Positions 37,518 to 46,505 of a DNA stretch of 64,000 nucleotides are shown piece by piece. This DNA is from Thermogemmatispora aurantia (GTDB lineage Bacteria > Chloroflexota > Ktedonobacteria > Ktedonobacterales > Ktedonobacteraceae). The position numbers and the translations under genes were made by a program. The stretch lies in NCBI RefSeq assembly GCF_008974285.1, contig NZ_BKZV01000001.1, forward strand, positions 1 through 64,000. Reading direction: 5' to 3'. Below the pieces are notes generated by a model that was not told where the DNA came from, did no database searches, and worked only from the letters and a program-made list of their open reading frames with translations. Each line of letters begins with the position of its first letter. The stretch's first letter is position 1.

Positions 37518-37546
37518 AGTGTAGCCAGGCAGCCCCAGGCTGGCAA
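37518..37546 (-). promoter_or_regulatory. Promoter of the sugar-binding protein gene
   Basis: On the minus strand TTGCCA (37546-37541) and TACACT (37523-37518) are separated by 17 bases. The predicted transcript begins near 37511, leaving a leader of about 100 bases that carries the inverted repeat at 37444-37468. Confidence 0.65.
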
Positions 37547-37861
37547 CGTCCTCCTAGGGACAGCGTGACGGCTCATAGACGGCTTGATCTGGCCAGCCCT
37601 CCCTCCTTCCCTTATTTGCTCCCGACATGAGCTTGCTGACAGCGTCGCCACAGCCAGTTACCGCCTAGAGCACGGCCAGCCCAGCCAACCTGGCCAGCTT
37701 CTGGTCCTTCAAGCAGACTGAGCGCGCGGCGCCGGGGCAGCAATCTTTCTCTCTTTTCCTGGTGGTAACGGCAATCTTAAGTGTTTCCCTGTCAGATTTT
37801 TCATGGCTCTCCTGTCATACAGTATAGGCAGAGGGACAACAAGCGCAGAAAGGATACAGCC

Positions 37862-39448
37862 GTGAGCAAGGCCAGAAAAATGCCTGCCAATGACCGGCTC
37901 CGTAGCGAGCGACTCCGTCGGGGCTGGTCGCGCGAGTATGTGGCGGCCCAGATCGGAGTGGCTGATCCGAAGACAATTGGCCGTTGGGAACGCGGGGACG
38001 CCATTCCCAGCGCCTACTTCCGCCAGAAGCTCTGCAGCTTCTTCGGCCTGTCGGCCCAGGAGCTGGGCCTCTATCAGGAGCCTGCCCACGCCGTTCCACC
38101 GACCAGCGAGTCGCCCGCTTGTGGATCAGCCCGCACACATGAGGAAAGCAGCCACGACTCGTCTGAGCAGCCAGGGATAAACAAGAGCATTTTTGACCCG
38201 GCCATGCCGCTCGTAACGCCAGAGAGTCTTTCACCGATTGGACGCGACCGCATCCTATCCCAGCTAAAATCGCAATTGATGCGAGAACGGAGCGGCAATA
38301 CAGTGGCTCTCTATGGTCTGCCCGGAGTCGGCAAGACGACGCTGGCTCTAGCCCTGGCACACGATCCAGAGGTGCAGGCCCACTTCAATGGGGGTATCCT
38401 CTGGGGCCGGCTCGGCAGCGAGCCTCATCTCCCAGCCCTGCTACGCCACTGGGCAGCGCTGCTGGAGATTCCTCCCCACATTCAGCTACGCCTGGAAAGT
38501 CTTGAAAGCTGGATTCAGGCGCTGCGCGCCGCTATTCAGTATCGACGCATGCTGTTGGTCATCGACGATGCCTGGTCATACGCTGAAGCCTTGCTGCTGA
38601 TGGTCGGCGGGCCACAGTGCGCTTACCTGCTGACAACACGCTTGCCGGTGGTGGCCCTGCACTTCGCCAATGAGCGGGCTTTCCGCGTTCCTGAGCTGGA
38701 ACAGGAGCAAGCGCTGGCTCTGCTGGAGCGCTTTGCCCCCCTGGCTACTCGTCTGGAGCCGGAAGCCAGTCGCACTCTGGTGCAGGCCGTCGGCGGCTTG
38801 CCGTTGGCTCTGACCCTGATCGGGCGCTACCTGCAGGCCCAGACCTACAGCGGTCAGATCCGACGCTTGCGCGCCGCCCTGGAGCGCCTCCAGAATCCGC
38901 AGCTACGCCTCTCGCTGGAGGGATGTGACGCCACCGTGGAACCTCATCACTACCACGCCCAGGCCGCTCCACCATCGCTGGCAGCTGCGCTTGCAATCAG
39001 CTACCGCCGCTTGAGCCGCGAGGCCCGCCAGGCGTTGACTTGCCTGGCCACCCTACCACCGAAGCCGCAGACCTTTCATGAAACATCGCTGGGCCAGCAG
39101 GTCTCAGCACATACGCTCGATGAGCTGCTGGATGCCGGTTTGCTAGAAAGCGCCGGCCCGGACAGCTATACGTTGCATCCGGTGATCGCCGAGTACGCAC
39201 GTAGCTACTCTCACCTCCAGGACCAGGATCTCGCTCAGTCTGTTTCCAGACCTGTCACCGCGTCTGCTCCGCTGGCAGAGCGCTCTCGCGCCGCGAGCCT
39301 TGGCTCGCCCGAACGTCCTGCCCGCTGCCCAGATCTAGCACCGATGGTGTATCATGGGGGGGAGAGATCTCAGCCGTCGCTGCCTGCACTCCATTACCAG
39401 GACCATCAGCAGCCGGCTCATGCTAATCCCCTGGCGCTCTCTCCCTGA
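37862..39448 (+). CDS. HTH-NB-ARC (STAND) regulator, apparently lacking sensor repeats
   Basis: The protein starts with an XRE-type HTH (ERLRRGWSREYVAAQIGVADPKTIGRWERG, residues about 15-48) and continues into an NB-ARC ATPase: ALYGLPGVGKTTLALAL (P-loop about 152-160), MLLVIDDAWSYAE (Walker B), LTTRLPVVAL, GLPLALTLIGRYL and a winged-helix part ending DSYTLHPVIAEYARSY. Relatives continue with TPR sensor repeats; here only about 75 low-complexity residues follow, so the sensor is missing or the gene was truncated. Start GTG at 37862 has AAAGG 8 bases before. It lies upstream of the sigma/anti-sigma pair, on the same strand. Confidence 0.85.
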   Translation: MSKARKMPANDRLRSERLRRGWSREYVAAQIGVADPKTIGRWERGDAIPSAYFRQKLCSFFGLSAQELGLYQEPAHAVPPTSESPACGSARTHEESSHDSSEQPGINKSIFDPAMPLVTPESLSPIGRDRILSQLKSQLMRERSGNTVALYGLPGVGKTTLALALAHDPEVQAHFNGGILWGRLGSEPHLPALLRHWAALLEIPPHIQLRLESLESWIQALRAAIQYRRMLLVIDDAWSYAEALLLMVGGPQCAYLLTTRLPVVALHFANERAFRVPELEQEQALALLERFAPLATRLEPEASRTLVQAVGGLPLALTLIGRYLQAQTYSGQIRRLRAALERLQNPQLRLSLEGCDATVEPHHYHAQAAPPSLAAALAISYRRLSREARQALTCLATLPPKPQTFHETSLGQQVSAHTLDELLDAGLLESAGPDSYTLHPVIAEYARSYSHLQDQDLAQSVSRPVTASAPLAERSRAASLGSPERPARCPDLAPMVYHGGERSQPSLPALHYQDHQQPAHANPLALSP

Positions 39449-39594
39449 GCTGCCTCCCAGGGGGTCCAGACTGCCACTTCGTGCGCTCTCTTGCTCACCT
39501 GCTTGAGAAAGCGCTATTGCAAGGCAGCAGACCCAGAGCAGACGCCGGGGTCTCTCTGCAGTTGTCTTCGGCAGCTCGTTAAGGAACCTCACCC

Positions 39595-40218
39595 ATGGCC
39601 TACAGGATAGAGGATACGTCTTCATCGGGGACAAATGGCTCGCTTGATGAGTTAGCTCTTGTGCAACGAGCGCAACGCGGCGACGAGGCTGCCTTTAATA
39701 CTCTGTTCGAGCGCTACGAGCACCGGATCGCCCGCTACCTGAAACACATGGTCGGCAACGATGGGGTGAGCTGCGATCTGACCCAGGATACGTTTTTCCG
39801 CGCCTGGCAAGGACTGGCGGGTCTACGCGATCCGCAACGTTTCGCCAGCTGGCTGTATCGCATCGCCACTAATCTTGCTCATAACTATCTGGAACAGGCC
39901 AGGCGCATGCAGTACGTCCCCTGGGAAGACTGCCACGAGGAGAGTCGCGAGCTGAGCACGCTGGGGATGGAACAGCATATCGAAGAGCGCGAGTTGACCC
40001 AGATCGCTCTTGCTCATGTCTCGCCCACTTACCGCGCTTGTCTCATTCTATACGTGATTGAAGGGCTGCCACAGCGCAAGGTAGCCGAACTGCTGGGCAT
40101 GAAAGAATCGTGCGTGAGTAAATATCTCAGCCGAGGCAAAGAGGAGATGCGCCAGATCTACCAGCGCCTGGAGAGCGAAGGTCTTCCGACCAGGCAGAGA
40201 GGAGGCAAGCGGAAATGA
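39595..40218 (+). CDS. ECF-type RNA polymerase sigma factor
   Basis: This 207-residue sigma-70-family factor has region 2 (DEAAFNTLFERYEHRIARYL, then LTQDTFFRAWQGLAGLRDPQRFASWLYRIATNLAHNYL) and region 4 (SPTYRACLILYVIEGLPQRKVAELLGMKESCVSKYLSRGKEEMR). It directs transcription of an unknown gene set. AAGGA precedes ATG. The stop overlaps the next start by 4 bases, so it is translationally coupled to a zinc-finger anti-sigma factor fused to WD40, a clear functional pair. Confidence 0.95.
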   Translation: MAYRIEDTSSSGTNGSLDELALVQRAQRGDEAAFNTLFERYEHRIARYLKHMVGNDGVSCDLTQDTFFRAWQGLAGLRDPQRFASWLYRIATNLAHNYLEQARRMQYVPWEDCHEESRELSTLGMEQHIEERELTQIALAHVSPTYRACLILYVIEGLPQRKVAELLGMKESCVSKYLSRGKEEMRQIYQRLESEGLPTRQRGGKRK

Positions 40219-41540
40219 AGCAGCCGCCGCGTCCTCCCTGCCCGTCCTGGGCTGAGAAGCTCGCTCTGCGTCCGGAGGACCTGTCACCTGCCGATCGTGA
40301 GGCGCTGCAGGCTCATCTGCAGCACTGTCCCGTCTGCGCAGCTGCGCGGGCCGACTATGAGCTGATTGATGCCCGCCTGCGCGCACTACCCGACCCAGTG
40401 CTGAAGCCTGTACCACGTCTGGCCGCCCTCATGAGCAAGTTCTCCAGTGAAGAAGAGGAGCGCTCATCACAACCGTTCGCAGGCCGGACTCGCCGGGCAA
40501 GCAGCCTTTACGCGCGCCCCGTCCCGGCCCGCTGGTCACGGTCGCCTCAGCGTGTCTGGACAGCTGTGGCCGCCCTGGTAGCGGCTTGCCTCATGCTGGC
40601 GATGGGCCTGCCATTGATGCACCTGCTCACGGAGAGCGGAGCTACCAGCCCAGGCACACTGCTGGTGACCTACCACGGACACAGCAGCCCTATCACCTCC
40701 TTAACCTGGTCGCCGGACGGCGGCTCGCTGGCCTCCAGCGACCTCAAAGGCACCATCGAAGTCTGGAACGCTCTCACTGGCACGCTGCGCTATCGCTATG
40801 CGACCAGCGCCGGTATTGCCTACGCCGTGGCCTGGTCTCCCAATGGGCGCTATCTGGCCGCCGCTTTTGAGAATCATACCGTCGAGGTCTGGAACACTGA
40901 AACGGGCCAGCGTCTCTATCGCTTCACTCGCCACACGGACATCGTCTATGCGCTGGCCTGGTCGCCAGACAGCCGGAGATTGGCCTCTGGAGGAGGTGAC
41001 AATCGCATCTGGGTTTGGGATGCCACCACAGGAGCCAACGCCGTTGTCTATAATGGCATCTTTCCCGTGACAACGCTGGCCTGGTCACCAGACGGAAACT
41101 ACCTGGCGGCAGGCGACGCCGGCGACATTGTCCGCATCTGGAACGTGCACACCAGCAATCCAGAGACGCCGCTCCTCTCCTATACAGCCCACAGCGATGC
41201 CATTACCTCCTTGAGTTGGTCACCGGACGGTCGCTATATCGCCTCGGCCAGCAAGGATGGCACGGTGCGCGTCTGGAACGCCAAGAATGGCAGCACCCTG
41301 CGGGTCTATACCGGCCACCACGGCAGCGTTGACGCTGTCGCTTGGTCGCATGATGAACGCTTCATCGCCTCTGCGGGAGCCGATGCTACCGTGCAAGTCT
41401 GGGACCCCTTCAACGGCGAGGTGGCCCTGATCTATCGACAGCATAGCGATGAAGTCACCGCGGTCGCCTGGTCTCCGAACGATCACTATCTGGCCTCCGC
41501 GGGCTGGGACCATACGGTCCAGGTCTGGCGCGCTCCCTGA
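40215..41540 (+). CDS. Zinc-finger anti-sigma factor fused to a seven-blade WD40 propeller
   Basis: The N-terminus has the anti-sigma zinc-finger HLQHCPVC (His34-x3-Cys38-x2-Cys41), a membrane segment at about 115-137 (VWTAVAALVAACLMLAMGLP), and then seven WD40 repeats filling the exterior part (each ending in a WN/WD-type tail: EVWNALTG, EVWNTETG, WVWDATTG, RIWNVHTS, RVWNAKNG, QVWDPFNG, QVWRAP). It overlaps the ECF sigma gene by 4 bases. The arrangement suggests that the extracytoplasmic propeller senses a protein or surface signal and releases the sigma factor. The fusion is a direct reading; the signal is unknown. Confidence 0.93.
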   Translation: MKQPPRPPCPSWAEKLALRPEDLSPADREALQAHLQHCPVCAAARADYELIDARLRALPDPVLKPVPRLAALMSKFSSEEEERSSQPFAGRTRRASSLYARPVPARWSRSPQRVWTAVAALVAACLMLAMGLPLMHLLTESGATSPGTLLVTYHGHSSPITSLTWSPDGGSLASSDLKGTIEVWNALTGTLRYRYATSAGIAYAVAWSPNGRYLAAAFENHTVEVWNTETGQRLYRFTRHTDIVYALAWSPDSRRLASGGGDNRIWVWDATTGANAVVYNGIFPVTTLAWSPDGNYLAAGDAGDIVRIWNVHTSNPETPLLSYTAHSDAITSLSWSPDGRYIASASKDGTVRVWNAKNGSTLRVYTGHHGSVDAVAWSHDERFIASAGADATVQVWDPFNGEVALIYRQHSDEVTAVAWSPNDHYLASAGWDHTVQVWRAP

Positions 41541-41639
41541 CCATTCCAGGCACAGCTGCTGAGCCGCTTACGGTTCTACGCCAAGGGAGAGAGCGACCAC
41601 CTCATACCGATTCCCCCTCCCTCTCAGATCAGGCTCTTG

Positions 41640-41692
41640 CCCCTGGTCCCGACCCGATTGGGAGTCCCTAGCTAGCCAGTCGGGACCGGGGG
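41640..41692 (+). terminator. Strong terminator hairpin after the WD40 gene
   Basis: CCCCTGGTCCCGAC (41640-41653) pairs with GTCGGGACCGGGGG (41679-41692) with one mismatch. GTTTTCCTCTC follows, a partial U-run. It stands about 100 bases downstream of the sigma/anti-sigma operon and closes that transcript. Confidence 0.65.
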
Positions 41693-41832
41693 AGTCGTTT
41701 TCCTCTCTACCTTTCTTCTCTTCTACCAATTGATATACTGTAATTATACTTTTCTTATGAAGAAGAGGCAAAAGCATTACAAGCTCTTCTGACATTATCG
41801 GTTAGCACAGCGTCTCTCTGATAGCCACCATA

Positions 41833-41861
41833 TTGCACAGACAGCCCGGAAGAACTATACT
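41833..41861 (+). promoter_or_regulatory. Promoter of second sugar-binding protein
   Basis: TTGCAC (41833-41838) and TATACT (41856-41861) are 17 bases apart; the ATG follows 66 bases later. It is the best promoter match in the gap. Confidence 0.65.
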
Positions 41862-41927
41862 GTAAGGTGGCTAATTTACGCCCCCTATCGCTGGAAGCTC
41901 AGTGCGCTGTGAGCCTGGGAGGAACGC

Positions 41928-43310
41928 ATGCCCGCGCCATACCATCATCACCAACGGCGCGATGAACAGCCGGGCTGGCAGGCTCAGTATCAGCGGAAGC
42001 AGTGCAAGCAGGAGCGCCTCCGCCGTCGCGTCTTCTTGCAGCGTGCTGTGACCTTGGGCCTGGCCGCCCACCCGGCACTCGCCTTGCTAGCAGCCTGCGA
42101 CAGTCAGTCCGCCTCGGTCGATGTTTTGACCGTCTGGAGCAGCGAGGAACAGGACTCTTTCCGAGCAGTGGTTGCCCCTTTCGAACGACAGACTCAGATC
42201 AAGGTGCAAGTTGTCTCTACTCGCGATCAGGACACGCTCCTGGCCACGCTGCTGCGAGCGAATACGCCTCCAGGGGTAGCCATCCTGCCCAATCCGGGCG
42301 GGATGCAGCAATTGGCCGCGCAGGGGAAGCTTCTCCCTCTGGACAGTTTCCTGGACATGGAGATGGTCAAACGCGACTATAGCCGTACCTGGATCGATCT
42401 TGGGAGCTACAAGGGAGCACTCTATGCGCTCTTCTACAAGGCGGCCAATAAAGGGATCATCTGGTATAACCCCCGGCAACTGCAGGCCCTCGGCCTAAGC
42501 GTACCTCACACCTGGGATGAGCTGATCGCGGTCTCTAATGCCATTGCAGCCCAGGGACGCTATCCCTGGGCCATCGGGGTCGAGAGTGCAGCCTCTAGCG
42601 GTTGGCCGGCTGCCGATTGGATCGCCGAGCTCTATTTGAAAGAGTGGGGACCAGAGATGTACCAGCGCTGGGTCAACCACACCATTGCCTGGACCGACCC
42701 GACTATCAAGCAGACCTTTCGCCGCTTCGGCTCTATTCTCACGGGCAATCACTATATCCCCAATGCTCCGACCTCGATCCTGCTGACGAACTTTCAGGAC
42801 GCCAGCTACGCACCCTTTGAACAACCGCCGCGCGCCTACTTCTACTATTCGGGCGACTTCGTGCTTGGCTTTGTCACGAGCCGCTTTCCCACTATTGTCC
42901 CCGGAGAGGAGATCAACTTCTTTCCTTTCCCGGAGATCAACCCACGCTACGCTGGCGCCGTCACTGGGGGAGCCGATGCCGTGGTTGCTCTGCAGGACAC
43001 AGCAGAGGTGCGGGCTCTGGTGCAGTACCTCGCCAGCGCACAAGCACAAGAGATCTGGGTTCGGCGCGGCGGCTTTACCTCAGTCAATAAATCGATTTCC
43101 CTCAGCGCCTATCCCAACCCGGTCGCCCGGGCCTCGGCCCAGATGCTCAGCCAGGCCCCCTTCTTCTGCTTTGGAGCAGGTGACTTGATGCCACCTGTGG
43201 TCCAGCACGCTTTTTGGAAAGGCATGCTAGCTTTTATCCAGGAGCCAGACCAGCTTGACACGATTCTCAAGTCTATTGAAGCAGTCGCCCAACGTAGCTA
43301 TCCCGCCTAG
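41928..43310 (+). CDS. Orphan sugar-binding lipoprotein, paralog of 36010-37407
   Basis: This 460-residue solute-binding protein is a clear paralog of the importer's binding protein, sharing long stretches such as RTWIDLGSY, ALYALFYKAANKG, IWYNP, SGWPAADW, NFFPFP and SAQAQEIWV. It has RRRVFLQRAVTLGL and lipobox LLAACD. It has no permease or ATPase next to it, so it may use the permeases at 33614-35505 with a different ligand, or act in sensing. GGGAGGAACGC precedes the ATG and a good promoter lies at 41833-41861. It is 4.5 kb from the first copy, in opposite orientation. Confidence 0.92.
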   Translation: MPAPYHHHQRRDEQPGWQAQYQRKQCKQERLRRRVFLQRAVTLGLAAHPALALLAACDSQSASVDVLTVWSSEEQDSFRAVVAPFERQTQIKVQVVSTRDQDTLLATLLRANTPPGVAILPNPGGMQQLAAQGKLLPLDSFLDMEMVKRDYSRTWIDLGSYKGALYALFYKAANKGIIWYNPRQLQALGLSVPHTWDELIAVSNAIAAQGRYPWAIGVESAASSGWPAADWIAELYLKEWGPEMYQRWVNHTIAWTDPTIKQTFRRFGSILTGNHYIPNAPTSILLTNFQDASYAPFEQPPRAYFYYSGDFVLGFVTSRFPTIVPGEEINFFPFPEINPRYAGAVTGGADAVVALQDTAEVRALVQYLASAQAQEIWVRRGGFTSVNKSISLSAYPNPVARASAQMLSQAPFFCFGAGDLMPPVVQHAFWKGMLAFIQEPDQLDTILKSIEAVAQRSYPA

Positions 43311-43830
43311 TCAGTCAGGCGCAGAACAGGCGCGAGATCCGACAGCCCAACTCTCTCGCTGCCATAAAGGCATGCCGCCTTCCTCCTCTCTGTCAGCAGA
43401 GTCTTGGCATCTCCTCCTCTCCTGCTCTCTGCCAATGAGACCCTAGGGAGAGCACAGAATCGCGACCTCATCAAAGAGGTCGTGCACCTGTTCAAAGAAG
43501 GCCGCTGGGGCAAGCCCCCCGAGGTGGGAAGCTGGCGAGCATGGGCAGCCTGGTCGGCAGGGTTTCTGGCCGGGCTGATCTCGGCCCGCCTTCCCTCGAC
43601 CCTATCCTTCTATGGCAATTGTCTGCGCTGCCACCAGCCGGCTCATGCGTGCGGGGGCAGCCCCCGCTGCGGAACCTGTACCTGTCCACGCCCGGGCAGC
43701 ACACCAGTGGCCCACTAGTCCGTGGGGCCAAGCTGCCTGCTTCCAGAGTCCGGCATCGCACGACGGTCCTGGGTCCTAGGGAGCAGGCAGCGTCTCCAGC
43801 ATCGCCAGCCAGGAGGAGAGGTCTGCTACA
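43311..43830. other. Intergenic region before tnpB, possible left end of the element
   Basis: 520 bases separate the binding protein from tnpB. Three palindromic elements occur: GACCTC...GAGGTC (around 43464-43482), GGGGCAAGCCCC at 43514-43525 and a tight hairpin GCGGGGG-CAG-CCCCCGC at 43651-43667. One may be the left-end hairpin of an IS200/IS605-type element, but I cannot place the boundary. A Cys-rich frame at 43404-43718 is not supported. Confidence 0.4.
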
Positions 43831-45028
43831 ATGGCACAGGTACAGCGCACGATCCCGCTGCTGCTGCCAGCTGATGAAGACCTGCGTGAGACCCTGGCGG
43901 TCTTCCAGCGGGTCCAGCAGCAGCTCTCAGCTCCCTGCTTCAATGGGGGAAAACCCCTCTCTGCCGTGGCTCTGCATCGGGCCTGCTATCAGGAAGTCAA
44001 GAGCCAGCTCAACGCGCAGATGACCTGCACGGCCATCCGGCTGGTGGCTGCCGCCTCTCAGTGCGCCTGCAGCAACCACTGTCCCCCCCAGCGCCCCTTC
44101 CAGTTTCGGCGCAGACGGGCGCTGTTTCTGATCGGCCCACGAGGATGGGATGCCAGGCTGTGCCCTGATGGCACCCTCTCGATCTGGACCGTGGCCGGAC
44201 GCAAACAGCTCTCCTGCCGGGTGCCGGAGGCATTCCTGCCACGGCTGGCCCAGGCCAAGACCATCGAGAGCCTCACCGTGGTGGAACAGGCGGGAAAGCT
44301 CGTCGGGCGACTGACCATCACGCTGGAGGTACCTGATCCCCCGACGGCACGTCCAGAGATCAAGGCCGTCGTGGGGATTGACCTGAACGAGACGAATGCG
44401 CTGGTAGCGGTGGATGGCCAGGAGCGGCTGCTCTTTGTGAGTGGGAAAGCAGTGAAGGTGCGCAATCGGCGCACGGCGAAGACGCGGGCGCGCGCGACTG
44501 CAACGCAAGCCGGCGGCCCACAAGGCACAGCATCGGGACACGCGCAGTGGCTGGCGGGAGCTGCAACGGCTTGGCCGCCGGCAACAACACCGCACCCGGA
44601 CGTTTGCCCAGACCGTGGCGCAGCGTCTGGTGGAGTGGGCACCGTCACAGGGAGTGCTGGTCTTCGAACGGCTGCAGGTGCCACCGCCGCAGAAAGAGCA
44701 GATCCGTGGGAGGACCCTGCGACGCCGGCTCGCGCTGTGGCAACGCGGCTTGATCCGCCGGTGGGCAGAGCAGCAGGCACAGGAGCAAGGACTGCGTGTG
44801 GTGGAGGTGAACCCGTCTTACACCAGCCGAACCTGTTCCCGCTGTGAGCAGCGAGGGAACCGCCGTCGGCACGCTTTCACTTGCCCACACTGTGGCTTCC
44901 AGGAGCATGCTGACAGCAACGCGGCCAGGAATATCCGCACACGCTTTACTGTCCTGCGGGACAGTGGGCTGCTATCAACCAGCCCAGAAGCTCGGGCCGA
45001 CGAGGCTGCCGGCAAGCCCCTGGCTTGA
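43831..45028 (+). pseudogene. tnpB: TnpB (IS605 OrfB-type RNA-guided nuclease), frameshifted
   Basis: Two overlapping frames make one TnpB of about 398 residues. Frame 1 from 43831 carries the N-terminal part and the first RuvC Asp in VVGIDLNETN; frame 2 carries FERLQVPPP (RuvC Glu), the zinc ribbon CSRC/CPHC and HADSNAARN (last RuvC Asp). The switch is by +1 at about 44484-44497, inside the GC repeat GCGGGCGCGCGCGACTG, which suggests a 1-base insertion. All catalytic residues are present across the frames, so it is either a very recent pseudogene, a sequencing error or a frameshift. It has a terminal hairpin at 45017-45036. No tnpA transposase is seen near it. Confidence 0.9.
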
Positions 45029-45036
45029 GCCAGGGG
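45017..45036 (+). repeat. 3'-end hairpin of the tnpB element
   Basis: CCCCTGGCT (45017-45025) pairs with AGCCAGGGG (45028-45036), with the tnpB stop in the loop. The hairpin and following GTCGTTGAC (45036-45044) look like the right end of an IS605-type element; TnpB guide RNA scaffolds overlap this part of the gene. The exact end is not established. Confidence 0.6.
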
Positions 45037-45372
45037 TCGTTGACATCCACGATCGCCAGAGTGGATAAGGTCGGCCTGACCGCAGTGTCCCCGGGCCGTT
45101 GAGCCGGGTCCATTCCTAGTCAGCCTCTTGTGCTCGTCTCCCGCCCCCCTTGTGGAAAGGGGCCGTGGCGTTGTAAGCTATGACAGAGAGCGAACCAACA
45201 AACAACCACAACAAGTGCCTTGACAGAAGAAGTCAGGAAAGAGGTTAACGGGCTGATCGCTTCGGCGGCGTGAGCCACCGACCCCCCTGCGCGCCTGGGG
45301 CCGAGCAGGGCAGGTCAGCTAGCCTACCAGAAGCACGCTTTCTACTGGAAGCGATTGTAGCTAAGGAGCACA
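45037..45372. other. Intergenic region downstream of tnpB
   Basis: 336 bases with no supported gene. TTGACA at 45220-45225 is a perfect -35, but no clear -10 stands 16-18 bases away. If the TnpB element ends near 45044, the following bases would be guide-like flank. Confidence 0.35.
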
Positions 45373-45909
45373 ATGGTGCCTGAACAGAATAATCCCAATA
45401 ATCAGCGCAGTCTCCGTGCATCCAATGGGAAACCCTTGATTCTGGGCCAGTCCCGCAGCCTCTCCGATTACGAGGCGGCTCTGATTCAGCGCATGATTCG
45501 CGAGGAACAACATTCTTCGCGCGCGCTGGAGATTCCCAAGGAGGACCTAGCTCAGGAGGCAACCACCCGCATGCGCCCAGAGGTGGCCGAGGTGATAGCT
45601 GCCAGCCGTGTACGCGAGATTCTACAGATGTTTAATCGTGACTACCTCTATGGGCAGGGCCGTTTCGATGAGTACGAGGGCGGCCTGCTGCTGAAGTGGG
45701 GCGATGGCTACTCGCGCAAGCATATCTGGGTGAGCGTGGAGAACGGGAATCTGCTCTTTGAGACGAGCCACATGCGCAAGTGTAGTAAGCCCTACTGCAC
45801 TGGCACTCACCATGTGCTCAGCCGCGAGCAGTATACAAATCTTGATCTGATCAATCAGGAGCTGGCCGAGCTGTTCCGCCGTCCCGTTCAGGAGCCAACC
45901 GACGACTAA
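45373..45909 (+). CDS. Uncharacterised protein with a C/H cluster
   Basis: The 178-residue soluble protein matches no family I recognise. The N-terminal third is charged and polar; a central helical part (RPEVAEVIAASRVREILQMFN) precedes a beta-rich region DEYEGGLLLKWGDGYSRKHIWVSV. Near residue 135, HMRKCSKPYCTGTHHVLS holds Cys-x4-Cys and a His pair, a possible metal site. The start is supported by AAGGAG before ATG. It lies next to a receiver-like gene on the same strand, 113 bases apart. Confidence 0.75.
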   Translation: MVPEQNNPNNQRSLRASNGKPLILGQSRSLSDYEAALIQRMIREEQHSSRALEIPKEDLAQEATTRMRPEVAEVIAASRVREILQMFNRDYLYGQGRFDEYEGGLLLKWGDGYSRKHIWVSVENGNLLFETSHMRKCSKPYCTGTHHVLSREQYTNLDLINQELAELFRRPVQEPTDD

Positions 45910-46022
45910 GACGAGGCCGAGATAAGGGCGAGACGCGCGTGGACGCCAGCGGTTCTGAACCAGAGCGACCAGGCCCAGGCCGCTAGCGCCATCAGTCAAC
46001 CAATCAGCAGGAGTGCTATCCT

Positions 46023-46433
46023 GTGTCACGATCAGTACTTGCTCTAGAGCGAGACCTCTTCTTCGCAGTGAAGATACGCGATACGCTGCGTCACCTGGCG
46101 TTGGAGACGGTCGTCGTGCGTGATCTGGCTGCCTTCTCGCGAGCATTGGCCAGTACCGGGCAGCCGCGTGAGCAGCCAGCGCTGGCGATTATCAACATCT
46201 CGATCCCAGGCGTGGCCTGGGATGAGGCGATTCGCCAGGCTCGCCAGGCTGGACTGCCGGTGCTGGCCTTTGGCCCCCATGTGGATACGGAGGCGCGGGC
46301 CAAAGCTTTGGAGGCCGGCGCTCAGCGCGTGGTGTCTAATGCAAAGCTGAGCAGCTCGCTGACAAGCCTGGTGCAGGACCTACTCACCTCCCCAGAGAGA
46401 GTCGATCTCACTACTGGGGACGCGGAGTCTTAA
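46023..46433 (+). CDS. Degenerate receiver-domain protein
   Basis: The 136-residue protein folds like a CheY-type receiver alone, without output domain: SVLALERDLFFAVKIRDTLRHL, AIINISIPGVAWDEAIRQAR, LPVLAFGPHVDTEARAKALEAGAQRV. The phosphoacceptor Asp is replaced by Asn (IINIS), and the acidic pair is ERD. The Lys segment is also altered (SNAKLS). It should not be phosphorylated in the standard way and is more likely a protein-binding partner. GTG start at 46023 with AGGAG about 9 bases before. Confidence 0.72.
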   Translation: MSRSVLALERDLFFAVKIRDTLRHLALETVVVRDLAAFSRALASTGQPREQPALAIINISIPGVAWDEAIRQARQAGLPVLAFGPHVDTEARAKALEAGAQRVVSNAKLSSSLTSLVQDLLTSPERVDLTTGDAES

Positions 46434-46505
46434 TCTTCAGAACGCAGCTGAGCCTGACAACGTCTCTCCAGTAACATGCTATAAGGACTGTATCTCGCAG
46501 ATCAG

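Noticed and set aside
43404..43718. Cys-rich frame with CxxC-like pairs before tnpB
   Set aside because: No ribosome site or known fold, and it spans hairpins that are probably element ends.
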